This document shows positions 36,901 through 47,398 of a stretch of DNA of 64,000 nucleotides, one piece after another. The notes under the pieces are model-generated. The model searched no databases. It was given only the letters and a program-made list of their open reading frames with translations, and was not told where the DNA came from. Source of the DNA: Nautilus pompilius (taxonomy: Eukaryota; Mollusca; Cephalopoda; Nautilida; Nautilidae); NCBI GenBank assembly GCA_018389105.1, contig JACATO010000196.1:1-64000 (forward strand). The letters run 5' to 3'. Made by a program: the position numbers and the translations under genes. Each line of letters starts with the position of its first letter. Position 1 is the stretch's first letter.

Positions 36901-39900
36901 AGACGAATTCCTGGGCCTTTAAATATACTCAAAAAAGTTGGTAAAAAAGGCCCTTTTCATGTGTATGAAGTTACATGCTTTTGATCAAACGTGTTGATGG
37001 TCGGTTACAAAACATCAACTTATCGTTTGTATACGCAGGAGACGCCACAGGGACAGATTTTTTGTTTATTTGCTTTCGTAATAACGCGCTGCGCTCGTGG
37101 AGGGGCAAAAAAGAGAGAACACTGGCGGATTTTTTCCACGAGAAATGTGCCGAATAATTGTCCCGTCGAAATCGTTCAGAAATTTTCCAACTAGCGCCAT
37201 CTATGAGCAGATCGGAGAGTGACAGTGCCATCTTCTACACGGCGGACACGACACGCAGCGCTTAAAGATGCGGGCAGATGTTTAATTCTTCTGCGTATTG
37301 TTGTAAATTACGTAATTTCCCTTCGTTTTGCCTTTGTTCGGCTCAGACTAAGATTTTCTATGAAAATCCGGATGTGACGTCATTCGGGGTGTGGTCATCA
37401 TCAGGAAACTGAGTCGAAATGTTTCCGCTGCAGGGTCGAAATTCTGAGAGCTCCAAAACACCTTTTCCGAGAGTGGCTGAGAGCCATACAAGACCACGGT
37501 GAAGCTAGAATTGATTAACTTGTGACTTTCGTGTGGATTAACCAAATCATCATCATCATCAGTCGGGTGGCTGCTACAGGTCAGGAGTTAAAGGCAAACA
37601 GCGCCACGCTTCGGAATCCCAGCGTGAAATACTCGCACGCCTGGATGCTATAATTTTCAAGCATTTTCCTTTTCCCGAGTGAAGTTTATTTCCAGATATT
37701 ATAACCTATCCATTATTTAAATGTTAGGAAAAAGGTCAACAATATTGCGATGGGTACATCTGTCATCGGCCATGATTTAGAGGATGTATAGTGCTTTCAT
37801 ATGTGAAAGAGTCGCAGACGCGGCGTGTAGACGGACACACGACCCCAATTACTTCCTGCGACCGGACCTCGAGCGAGAGGCAGAGGATGATTCCACACCG
37901 GATCTGATGGACGGGTTTGAGAGAGAGCATCGGGCTGACTGGACGCCCAGATTTCCGCAGAAGAAGAAGAAGAACAGCAAACGGAAAGGCACAACTAACT
38001 GGTGCATTTCCGAAAGGTGTGCTCTGTATTCGCTCGCCAATTCTGCAAGGGTGTAAATGCGAGAGATTACCCTCGACCGAAAACTACTAATTAAAGCAGG
38101 GAACACAGCCCCCCTTAAAGATTAAATAGACCAGGGGGGGTTACACAGGCGGCTAAATTAAAGCTGTGAGACGGTTCAGTGCACATTGGATTATGCCAGG
38201 GCTATTCCACTAAAGCTCCGGATAAAATTGTATCAGCCTAATGGCACCCGGCCGGGTTCCATCTGAACGTCCTTGGTATATTAAACAGCGTCAGGGCGAC
38301 CGGTACTGGGCAGAGACATGCTTTCCAGCGAATTCCAGCTGGAATATCCACAAAGCATACAGAATGATGGATGTAAATAAGATTCCCATCCTTATTCGGG
38401 TCGACGGTGGCCGGGGCTGTGGTGGCACCGAGAGGCGGACTGGCCAGTCTCCGCAGTACCAGGGTTTATTTACCCCGATGTCCGACATTTCCCGGAAGGA
38501 TCAAAAATAGCGCATGGAGTCGTAGCAGATTTCAAAAAGTGAGTCGCCTCGGAGAACGTTTACAGTCAATAAACCGTGGTCGAAAGGAAATTGGTTCTTC
38601 GCTCGGCGGGCACCTGGTGAGTGTCGCGTGACAGGATGTAAGGCGGGACGACTGACGACGACGTTCAATATTTAGGGGGAGATAATCTGAACTTTTTTTT
38701 TCTTCCTCAAAATGAGAGTAAAGGGACAAAAATCGCACGGCCGCCTCTATATCTCAGAAGTTAATTCGAGAAACTATTTCCAAATCTTAGAAGGAAACAT
38801 ACCATTTATAGTGAAGCCTTCTAGACGAAGTGGAAAACTTTTAGAAACGAAACTTAATTGAGAATGAAAGGGCTAATTGAATTATGCAAGAGATTTTAAC
38901 TATAAGAATTTCTGGTTAATATTCCAACTAAATCTTTTAAAATCCTAATAATTCAAATTATAGAAATTTCTGACTCAATATTTATAAATTAAATTTTATA
39001 TAAAAAAAAAATACGCTGTCACTATTATAGAAAGTTTATACCAGTTATAGATTAACATATTTTAGAAACTCTTTCTGAACTTTTTTGGAGGGTTTATGAT
39101 CCACTTGTGTAGTGAATGCATCTTTAAAAAGTTAATTTTTTTTTTTTAAATAAACCAAATAAATTTCTTGCTCTCAGTAAAAAGGCAGAAAATAATTTGT
39201 ATGACAGATGCAATTGGATAAGCAACGTGTCTACGATTTTTCTTTTTAGTTTGTTTATTTAGATGATATCTTCATGTTGGAAGGGACGCAACTCCGGATC
39301 CGTTATTTACTGCCTAAACAAAGCCACCGAATGCCTACTGCACAGATTTCAACACCACCGGTTAATTAACAGCTGAGGCGAGCATCCCTTTCACAGCACC
39401 ATCATCACCAATCTACTATTACTGTTGAAACTGTTGGTACTTTTTTTTTCTTTTTTATTAAAACGGACTAGGGAGAATGGCTGTTCGAATCACCACGAGT
39501 TCGTCCTTCCGCCTCCCGTGTCGGGTACTTGTCTTGCATTTGTTTTAAGGGTACATGTATAGAATTCGAGGTCGATCTGTCCTCGTCGTCGTCGTTGTTG
39601 TCTCCCCCCCCATTTTGTCTCGGCTTAACGTTAAAACGCAGTGGTTGTCTCCCCCTGCTTTCGAAGTGTAGCATTCGCTACGATGCTGGTTTTTCCAGCT
39701 CACACGTGGCAACAAAATAGACGGATTGGTGGTCTCAAGAAGCCAACAGCACAAGCTGCATGCGGTCAGAGCGCTGATCTGTACGCAGGACGACAGTAGA
39801 GAGATCGGACCACGGCGGTCAGTCCAAACCTGCTGGTGCTGACCGCCGAAAAATCGGTCACTTTAATGCACAAATGGATCGATTCAGAACACCCTGTGAG

Positions 39901-40514
39901 GACTTCCCGCCTCCACGTCAGAAGCATCTGCGTTTCCTGTCTCCACGCATTGCTCCGGAACCTATATACTCCACTGTTGAGAAACACGTGCGGTAGTTCT
40001 GGGAAACCAAGGATGCATTTATCATTACGGTCTTGGATTTATATTCGTGGCTGAGCTGCTCCGTGACTGCACAATACACCGGTGATTGTTTTATGAAAAC
40101 AAGAGCGATGAGTCAAATTCAAGCTTGAAATAAGGATATAAACTCTAATAACATATCTAATAATGACATCCCTTTTTTAAAATTCAATTGAGCCAATCGA
40201 ATAAATTCCTATGTACTCACTTCGACCCTTCTTTCTAAAACCACGGCTTTTATTGGCTGGAAGAAAGTTCTGTCGATTGGTAACCAGAACTGATGGATGA
40301 AAATCACGTACACTAACACGCGCCTCTTTCCCTTTCCAGTGACTCCCATACCGTGAAGAGCTCACGGAATATCTTCAGGGAGTATACTGTTGTCTCCGTA
40401 CGCTTTCCAGGTGATGGATCCTTTTCTTCGTCACGAAATGAAGGTCATAGCGAGCGGGTTGCGTGACCACCTTTCAGCAGGGGAATGGTGGAGGCCCATA
40501 TTAAAACTCCTAAT
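33926..40514. other. About 6.6 kb unique DNA, no gene seen
   Basis: Frames are short and unsupported. A weak degenerate duplication around ATATGCCGTGT occurs at 35194, 35274 and 35335. An isolated TGACGTCA is at 37375-37382, and a CTCF-like GCGCCATCT is at 37194-37202. The stretch 38840-39210 is A+T-rich. I see nothing that supports an exon. Confidence 0.35.
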
Positions 40515-40677
40515 TTTTTAGAAGTGGGAAGATATCGGAATGTTTGGAGGAAAGTCAAACAGCCGGCTGGTGGAGGAAAAAAAGAGAGAAAAGAAACAGT
40601 GCACGTATAACTTAGGCGGGTCTAGACCGGGATTCGAACTCGGTTCTTTGACCTTAGCACTCCCAATATAAGAGCTA
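40515..40677 (-). mobile_element. tRNA-derived SINE, family B, copy 2 (5'-truncated)
   Basis: On minus the B-box GAGTTCGAATCCC lies at 40629-40641. It is followed by a pyrimidine-rich tail (TTTCTTTTCTCTC) and CACCAGCCGGCTG plus TTTCCTCC, the same order as in the 10.7 kb copy. The A-box half of the head is missing where the MITE begins at 40678. Confidence 0.6.
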
Positions 40678-41291
40678 CAGTCGACCCCCGCGTAATCGCG
40701 GTTCGGCATTCGCGGCCCCCGGTTATTCGCGGAATTTCCCTTAGAACCCAACTAACAATTGTTGGTGGAAGCCCCCGCACATTCGCGGAATCGCAAATAT
40801 CTTCCGCGATTTTTTTTATGGCTTTTTTTCGTGACAATATATATATATCTTTTTTCACGCTTTTTAATGCTGAATTATTAATAACAATATAATAATTTAC
40901 TAATTTTGTAATATAAATACTAACGTAAATTCAGCAAAATATCAATATAAAATAAACGCTATTGGCTGGAGGTTTGAAAGTAGCCAATCCGAGAGCGTTA
41001 TTCATTTCTCCTGGCTGCTGATTGGCTGCTTCCCCACGAGGCGCTGTGTCGGGCAGATGCAGCCCAGCGCCATCCCAGTTTACCCGCGTGTAGCTATCTC
41101 GAGTGTTTCTCTGAGTGTTGTATTTTTTAATTAAATTATTATTATATATTTACTTATATTTTTTAAATTACATTTTACGTTATATTTTGACGTTTATAGG
41201 CATTTTTATGGACCACGTCCAATATTCGCGGTCTTTCACTCTTCGCGGGTGCTCAAGGGACGTAACCCCCGCGAATACCGGGGGACAACTG
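40678..41291. mobile_element. pogo/Tigger-type MITE, 614 bp, with TA duplication
   Basis: The left end reads CAGTCGACCCCCGCGTAATC and the right end, in reverse complement, CAGTTGTCCCCCGGTATTCG, giving terminal inverted repeats of about 23 bp with roughly 80% identity. A TA dinucleotide flanks both ends (40676-40677 and 41292-41293). CAG...CTG ends, repeated TTCGCGG words inside the ends and TA targets are typical of the pogo/Tigger branch of Tc1/mariner. No transposase frame is present, so it would be non-autonomous. Confidence 0.85.
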
Positions 41292-41304
41292 TATTTCACT
41301 TCAC

Positions 41305-41528
41305 TTGTTGCATAACCCGTAGGTTGTTGAGGAACCTCGAGGGAAGTGTCTAGGACATTTCGAAACCTGGCGGAGCCCATCCCTCTCCAGGTGGAGAGTT
41401 AGAGCTAATGTCAGCATCCAGAGAAGGGCTGTATAGCTGTTTCGGACTTTTGGGCCCCCCTCATCAGCAGCGCATGCCTCCGACCCCACTGGAAATCGAA
41501 CCCGCTACCCACTGCACCACAATGCCAT
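41305..41528 (-). mobile_element. tRNA-derived SINE, family A, copy 2
   Basis: On minus, A-box TGGTGCAGTGGG (41511-41522) and a B-box GGTTCGATTTCC (41491-41502) are unusually close, so the tRNA head has lost its anticodon region. The body GTCGGAGGCATGCGCTGCTG, then GTCCGAAACAGCTATACAGC, matches the other A copies, especially the one at 44.3 kb. Confidence 0.7.
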
Positions 41529-41842
41529 TTAAGAGGTAAAAAATACATGTCAAGTAAATTACAAGATGACTTTCCATCCAATCGTACGTGTTTTGTGAAG
41601 CATCTCATCTAACCCCGAAATTGGAAAGACCACCAGTACCTTACGGGGAGAGGGTGGGGGGTCTCTCTTCTCGGGTAACTGTGGAACACTGTGAACCAGC
41701 CCTGTCATGTCAGCGTTACTTCCCTTGAGCCGCGCTTCCTCATTTGTAAGTTAATTTTCGTATTCTCCCCTGTAGCGTCATTATTAAGAAAGTTCCACAG
41801 AAGAATGTTCCTGAAATTCCACAAGCGGAGAATATATATATA
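41529..41842. other. Unique DNA, no gene seen
   Basis: Short unique stretch between the SINE and a GA tract. Confidence 0.4.
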
Positions 41843-41843
41843 T

Positions 41844-41904
<61 letters not shown>

Positions 41905-41920
41905 AGAGAGAGAAGAGAGA
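41843..41920. repeat. (GA)n microsatellite
   Basis: About 80 bases of nearly pure GA on the plus strand, preceded by a short AT tract at 41832-41842. Unlike the longer arrays it does not show a long degenerate side. Confidence 0.93.
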
Positions 41921-42238
41921 ACCGGAGATGATGGATGTGTTCGGTGTGATTTTGGAGCTGACAGCATGCCGGAAAAGGAACCACCGAGGGGAGATAATTC
42001 CGTGGGGGGGGGTTGATCACGTGGTGACAGAAATTTGCCGGATTCGGCGCAGCATCAAAAGAAGCTTAGGACGACTGAAGCGTCTTACCTGACGGATGGG
42101 GAAACCACCGCCATCAGTCCAGTTGCAGCTCGGCCCCCGTCGTATCGGCAAACCACGGTATCTGCTGAACTGGCTGATTTTTAAAAAGTCGATTTTAACA
42201 AACTCCGGGAAATATCAGCTGCATATCGACAAAACCCG

Positions 42239-42298
<60 letters not shown>
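42239..42298. repeat. (TAA)n microsatellite
   Basis: About 20 perfect AAT/TAA repeats. The Asn and Leu runs in overlapping frames are artefacts. Confidence 0.95.
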
Positions 42299-42301
<3 letters not shown>

Positions 42302-42868
42302 TGTTGTTTGTGAGTTTACGGTCTTAGATATATCATCTTTAAAAGGCGGCCTTTCTAAGCCTGCAACTTCCGTTTTTTTAAAAAGAGTTATCTTCTCTTC
42401 TTTAGTTACTAGAGGGCGTTCGAGTATCAAGTTAAAAGCCAAAACAACATTCACACAAACATTTTATGCGTTTAAAATCTTTTTATTTTCTTATTGGCAG
42501 ACCTTATTCCCAAACGTGTGCTTGTTTTCTTTGCGTGGATCCAACAATGAAATATTGTATAGAATTGATGTAACGTTCATATAATCAAACGCATATACCG
42601 TTATTCGGCTTGCAGTCTTGTTTAGGGTGGAACTACCGCATTCTAGGAGGATGTGAACTACACGCCTGGACTTACCGTCGGCCGGCGTAAATGTGCGTGA
42701 AGTTATTTTCAAAACCGAACAGGGAAAATTCGTTGGTAGTTTCTCCAACTTCGCATCAAATACGTTCTTATTCTGTCGGTTTTCGGGCGGGCGAAAGCTC
42801 TGCTACAGAAACTCGAGGTAGAGCTTATTCAAGAAAACTACGGTAGAGAAGGAACGAGGCGGGGAGAA

Positions 42869-42870
<2 letters not shown>
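42299..42870. other. Unique DNA, no gene seen
   Basis: No recognised exon. A TACTAGAGGGCG motif near 42409 resembles a CTCF core. Confidence 0.35.

Positions 42871-42906
<36 letters not shown>
42871..42906. repeat. (GT)n microsatellite
   Basis: About 17 GT repeats on the plus strand. Confidence 0.93.
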
Positions 42907-42908
<2 letters not shown>

Positions 42909-44199
42909 CTAAACTGATTGTATTCTGTCCTTCCTTGGTCTTATTCAGTTCTTATTAGTCGAATTCGCTTTTTCGAGCTCATCTATTAGAATATATATAT
43001 ATATACAACCTATCCAATAGTTGCCAAACTAACCCGGATTTTACGACCCCGCGTGCAAAAATACCAGCATTTTGTCATGTTTTCCTGCAAGATTGGAATC
43101 CCGAAGCAAGTTAGCAGAAATCAAACCTTTTCCATCATTGGATTCGTTGAGTGTGTTCGGGACAAGAACAATTCGTTTCATGATGGCTACATCTTTGACA
43201 AGGAAAGGCGGTGGGGGCTGGTTCATATTCAAAATGAATGAGGATAGCCACGCTCCCGGCCAATTAAGACTAGAAATTCTTCATGCCTCGAGATGTCATC
43301 AGTGGTAGATCCTTTAACACTAAATAAAAATCCCAGCAGATTGCCAACAAATCTGCAGAAGAGATAATTGAAAGTGCCTCCGTTCAGCCATTATTATTAT
43401 TATCCATCAATATCATTCGTAAGCAGACAAAGGCTGCAATGCTGCCTTATCCTGTCCCAGCTGATTTGACTGAGCTGGTTTTACCGGGAAAAGTACAAGG
43501 TAATTTATCTTCTTATGTCTACCTGATATGGCTGAGACAAGTTTGATCCTTGCAGGCACAACTGGCTCTAAGAATTCTCCACAAGCGCCATCACGTTTGA
43601 TTAATTCTGGTCATGGTGATCTCGCAGTAGCCTGTCCATGCCATTCCACAGTGAATTTGCCCGCAGCCCGCCGATAAGGATGTCCGCTTGTTCGATTATT
43701 ATCTGCATAGCGTGTATTTTTTTTTTTTTTTAAAGGGGGGACCTGAGTATTTACTAGCACGAAATCTACAGAATCTTAAGTCACTCATTCCAAACTTTAC
43801 ATCAGGTTACCTACTAGTTTCAACTGCAACTGGTATAAACGTAACAGGATGGGATTGTTGCTTTATCAGATTGCAGGCAACTGTATAGCAAACACATACA
43901 TCAATATAAGGCAACCTTCGTTTCGGAATCTTGTAGTATATCAGCTGTTATGGTCGTGGCCGCTAACAGCTGAGGTTCTACCCCCGTGGAAGATGACTTA
44001 CCGCGCCAGAACAGCTCTCCGTCGAGGAACAGCGCCAGAGATTCCGGTCGAATGTTGACAGGTGCGTGCCACCAGAATCTTGCTTGTTGTTGTTATTGAG
44101 CGAGTTTTGGACTTCCGAACGAGGTTCTTTCAATGGCATCGCATCCCGTAAAGATAAGTGGCCTGTTCTCTGTCGAGTCCTCCTCGTTACTGAGAGATG
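42907..44199. other. Unique DNA, no gene seen
   Basis: Contains an AT tract near 42993 and a poly-T run near 43720. The frames in 43.0-43.7 kb look like broken coding sequence of a possible repeat, but no motif is identifiable. Confidence 0.3.
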
Positions 44200-44424
44200 T
44201 TCGTCGAGCCGACAAACGGCCCGGTCCCCCGACACCGTGGGCCCCAAGGACCCGGGAGGTCTCTCTCACGTCGGACACCAAGGAGATGTCGTACAGCTGT
44301 TTCACGTTATGGCGATCATCAGCGACAACTCTCCTCCGACCCCAGCCTGGGATCGAACCCGGTACAGGAGCAACGTTCTCCTTACGGAGCTAACCCGCTA
44401 CCACCTGCCCCACCGGGCCGGTCC
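44200..44424 (-). mobile_element. tRNA-derived SINE, family A, copy 3
   Basis: On minus the element starts near 44424 with GGACCGGCCCGGTGGGGCAG. It has a tRNA-like head with A-box GGTGGGGCAGGTGG and a B-box GGTTCGATCCC at about 44348-44358. The body GGGGTCGGAGGAG, GCTGATGATCGCC and GTGAAACAGCTGTAC aligns with the other A copies. It is the longest head of the three; the 3' end is unclear and may lie nearer 44060. Confidence 0.75.
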
Positions 44425-45344
44425 AGAATCTTGCCGTGGGGTGGGGTGGAGATTCCTTAATGTACCGAGAAACGAGCAAAGGTTCGGCGACATCGAGATT
44501 CTAAAGAACTTTTCGCAATAAACCATAGCTGGATGATCTTTCTTAGAATTTCTCTCTATAAACCCCGGTTTCCAGTGTCACTGTTTTAATGTTAAGGGGG
44601 AGCAGAAAAAGACGAACAAACAGGAGACTGAGAGGAAGGAAAATTAGTGGAGATGATCGTCGAAACAAGTGTCAAGGCGGTGGCTGAGGTAAAGATGAGG
44701 ACGAGAGATAGGTGGGGATGAAAAAGATCGGGGCGCGACGAGCTGTTTTATAGTGAAATTACTCCAACATTCCCCTGATGCAGTAACCCCGGGCATCTTC
44801 CGCTTCCTAGTCCGACTTTAGCCGCTTTTCCTCCCGATAGACTGAAACTTAAAATTTAGGAAATGTCTAGAATTTTCTAGAAAATAAACGCATATGAGGG
44901 ATGTTCCCAATAATCGACGGCAAGAATACAGATAAATGTTTTTATTACGTAATTCGTATAATACACAACGAGATTTAATTTGTGATTTAAACTGTGTTAT
45001 CCTTAAATCCATTGCGTATTTAGCGATCGAAATGTCTTCAAAGTCAGGCCAGTGGACAGGGACAGGAAGGAAACAGATAAATGGGTAAAATGGACATCAA
45101 ATAGCAGTCCAAGACACACACACACCCCCCCGTAAAGGGTATTTTTCTGAGAGATATACGTCGTCGGTCTTACGCCTTCTTCCACTTGGCCCCATCGACC
45201 AACCCCTGTTTGAAATTCCTGCAGGTCGGACTGCTTTAATAAGTCGGAAGTGCGGGAACCAACTGTACAGTAAAAGCCAATCCAACATCCTGCCAATTAA
45301 GTCAATTCCCACGACTCTACCACTCTTTTGATAATGTGTAGTTA
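44425..45344. other. Unique DNA, no gene seen
   Basis: No recognised exon or repeat. Confidence 0.4.
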
Positions 45345-47398
45345 TTAAAATTCTCATCATAAAGTATGATAATATTACCCTAACATCATCATAATAATCT
45401 ATGATAATATTACCCTAACATCATCATCATCATAATCTATGATAATATCACCCTAACATCATCATCATAATCTATGATAATATTACCTTAACATCATCAT
45501 CATAATCTATGATAATATTACCCTAACATCATCATCATAATCTATGATAATATTACCATAACATCATCATCATAATCTATGATAATATTACCCTAACATC
45601 ATCATAATAATCTATGATAATATTACCCTAACATCATCATAATAATCTATGATAATATTACCCTAACATCATCATAATAATCTATGATAATATTACCCTA
45701 ACATCATCATAATAATCTATTATATTACCCTAACATCATCATAATAAGCTATGATAATATTACCCTAACATCATCATAATAATCTATGATAATATTACCC
45801 TAACATCATCATAATAATCTATGATAATATTACCCTAACATCATCATAATAATCTATGATAATATTACCCTAACATCATCATAATAATCTATGATAATAT
45901 TACCCTAACATCATCATCATAATCTATGATAATATTACCCTAACATCATCATCATAATCTATGATAATATTACCCTAACATCATCATCATAATCTATGAT
46001 AATATTACCCTAACATCATTATAATAATCTATGATAATATTACCCTAACATCATCATCATAATCTATGAGAATATTACCCTAACATCATCATAATAATCT
46101 ATGATAATATTACCCTAACATCATCATCATAATCATGATAATATTACCCTAACATCATCATAATATCTATGATAATATTACCCTAACAGCATCATCATAA
46201 TCTATGAGAATATTACCCTAACATCATCATCATAATCTATGATAATATTACCCTAACATCATCATCATAATCTATGATAATATTACCCTAACATCATTAT
46301 AATACTATGATAATATTACCCTAACATCATCATAATAATCTATGATAATATTACCCTAACATCATCATAATAATCTATGATAATATTACCCTAACATCAT
46401 CATCATAATCTATGATAATATTACCCTAACATCATCATCATAATCTATGATAATATTACCCTAACATCATTATAATAATCTATGATAATATTACCCTAAC
46501 ATCATCATAATAATCTATGATAATATTACCCTAACATCATCATAATAATCTATGATAATATTACCCTAACATCATCATCATAATCTATGATAATATTACC
46601 CTAACATCATTATAATAATCTATGATAATATTACCCTAACATCATCATAATATCTATGATAATATTACCCTAACATCATCATAATATCTATGATAATATT
46701 ACCCTAACATCATCATCATAATCTATGATAATATACCTACCCTAACATCATCATAATAATCTATGATAATATTACCCTAACATCATCATAATAATCTATG
46801 ATAATATTACCCTAACATCATCATCATAATCTATGATAATATTACCCTAACATCATCATCATAATCTATGATAATATTACCCTAACATCATCATCATAAT
46901 CTATGATAATATTACCCTAACATCATTATAATAATCTATGATAATATTACCCTAACATCATCATAATAATCTATGATAATATTACCCTAACATCATCATC
47001 ATAATCTATGATAATATTACCCTAACATCATCATCATAATCTATGATAATATTACCCTAACATCATTATAATAATCTATGATAATATTACCCTAATATCA
47101 TCATAATAATCTATGATAATATTACCCTAACATCATTATAATAATCTATGATAATATTACCCTAACATCATTATAATAATCTATGATAATATTACCCTAA
47201 CATCATCATAATAATCTATGATAATATTACCCTAACATCATCATCATAATCTATGATAATATTACCCTAACATCATCATAATAATCTATGATAATATTAC
47301 CCTAACATCATCATCATAATCTATGATAATATTACCCTAACATCATCATCATAATCTATGATAATATTACCCTAACATCATCATCATAATTTATAGTA
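45345..47398. repeat. 35-bp satellite array (about 58 copies)
   Basis: Two kilobases of head-to-tail 35-bp units containing CTATGATAATATTACCCTAA followed by CATCATCATAATAAT. The period is exact between successive units (45784 to 45819). The tail varies among CATCATCATAATAAT, CATCATCATCATAAT and CATCATTATAATAAT, apparently in mixed order, and a few units have one-base deletions. Each unit carries one TTAGGG on the minus strand. It is A+T-rich and without open frames. Confidence 0.97.

Noticed and set aside
38241..38510. 89-codon frame
   Set aside because: No domain, and an opposing frame is also open; probably chance in G+C-richer DNA.
45345..47398. CRISPR array
   Set aside because: Regular 35-bp spacing, but units are directly joined without unique spacers, and the sequence context is eukaryotic. 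It is a satellite.
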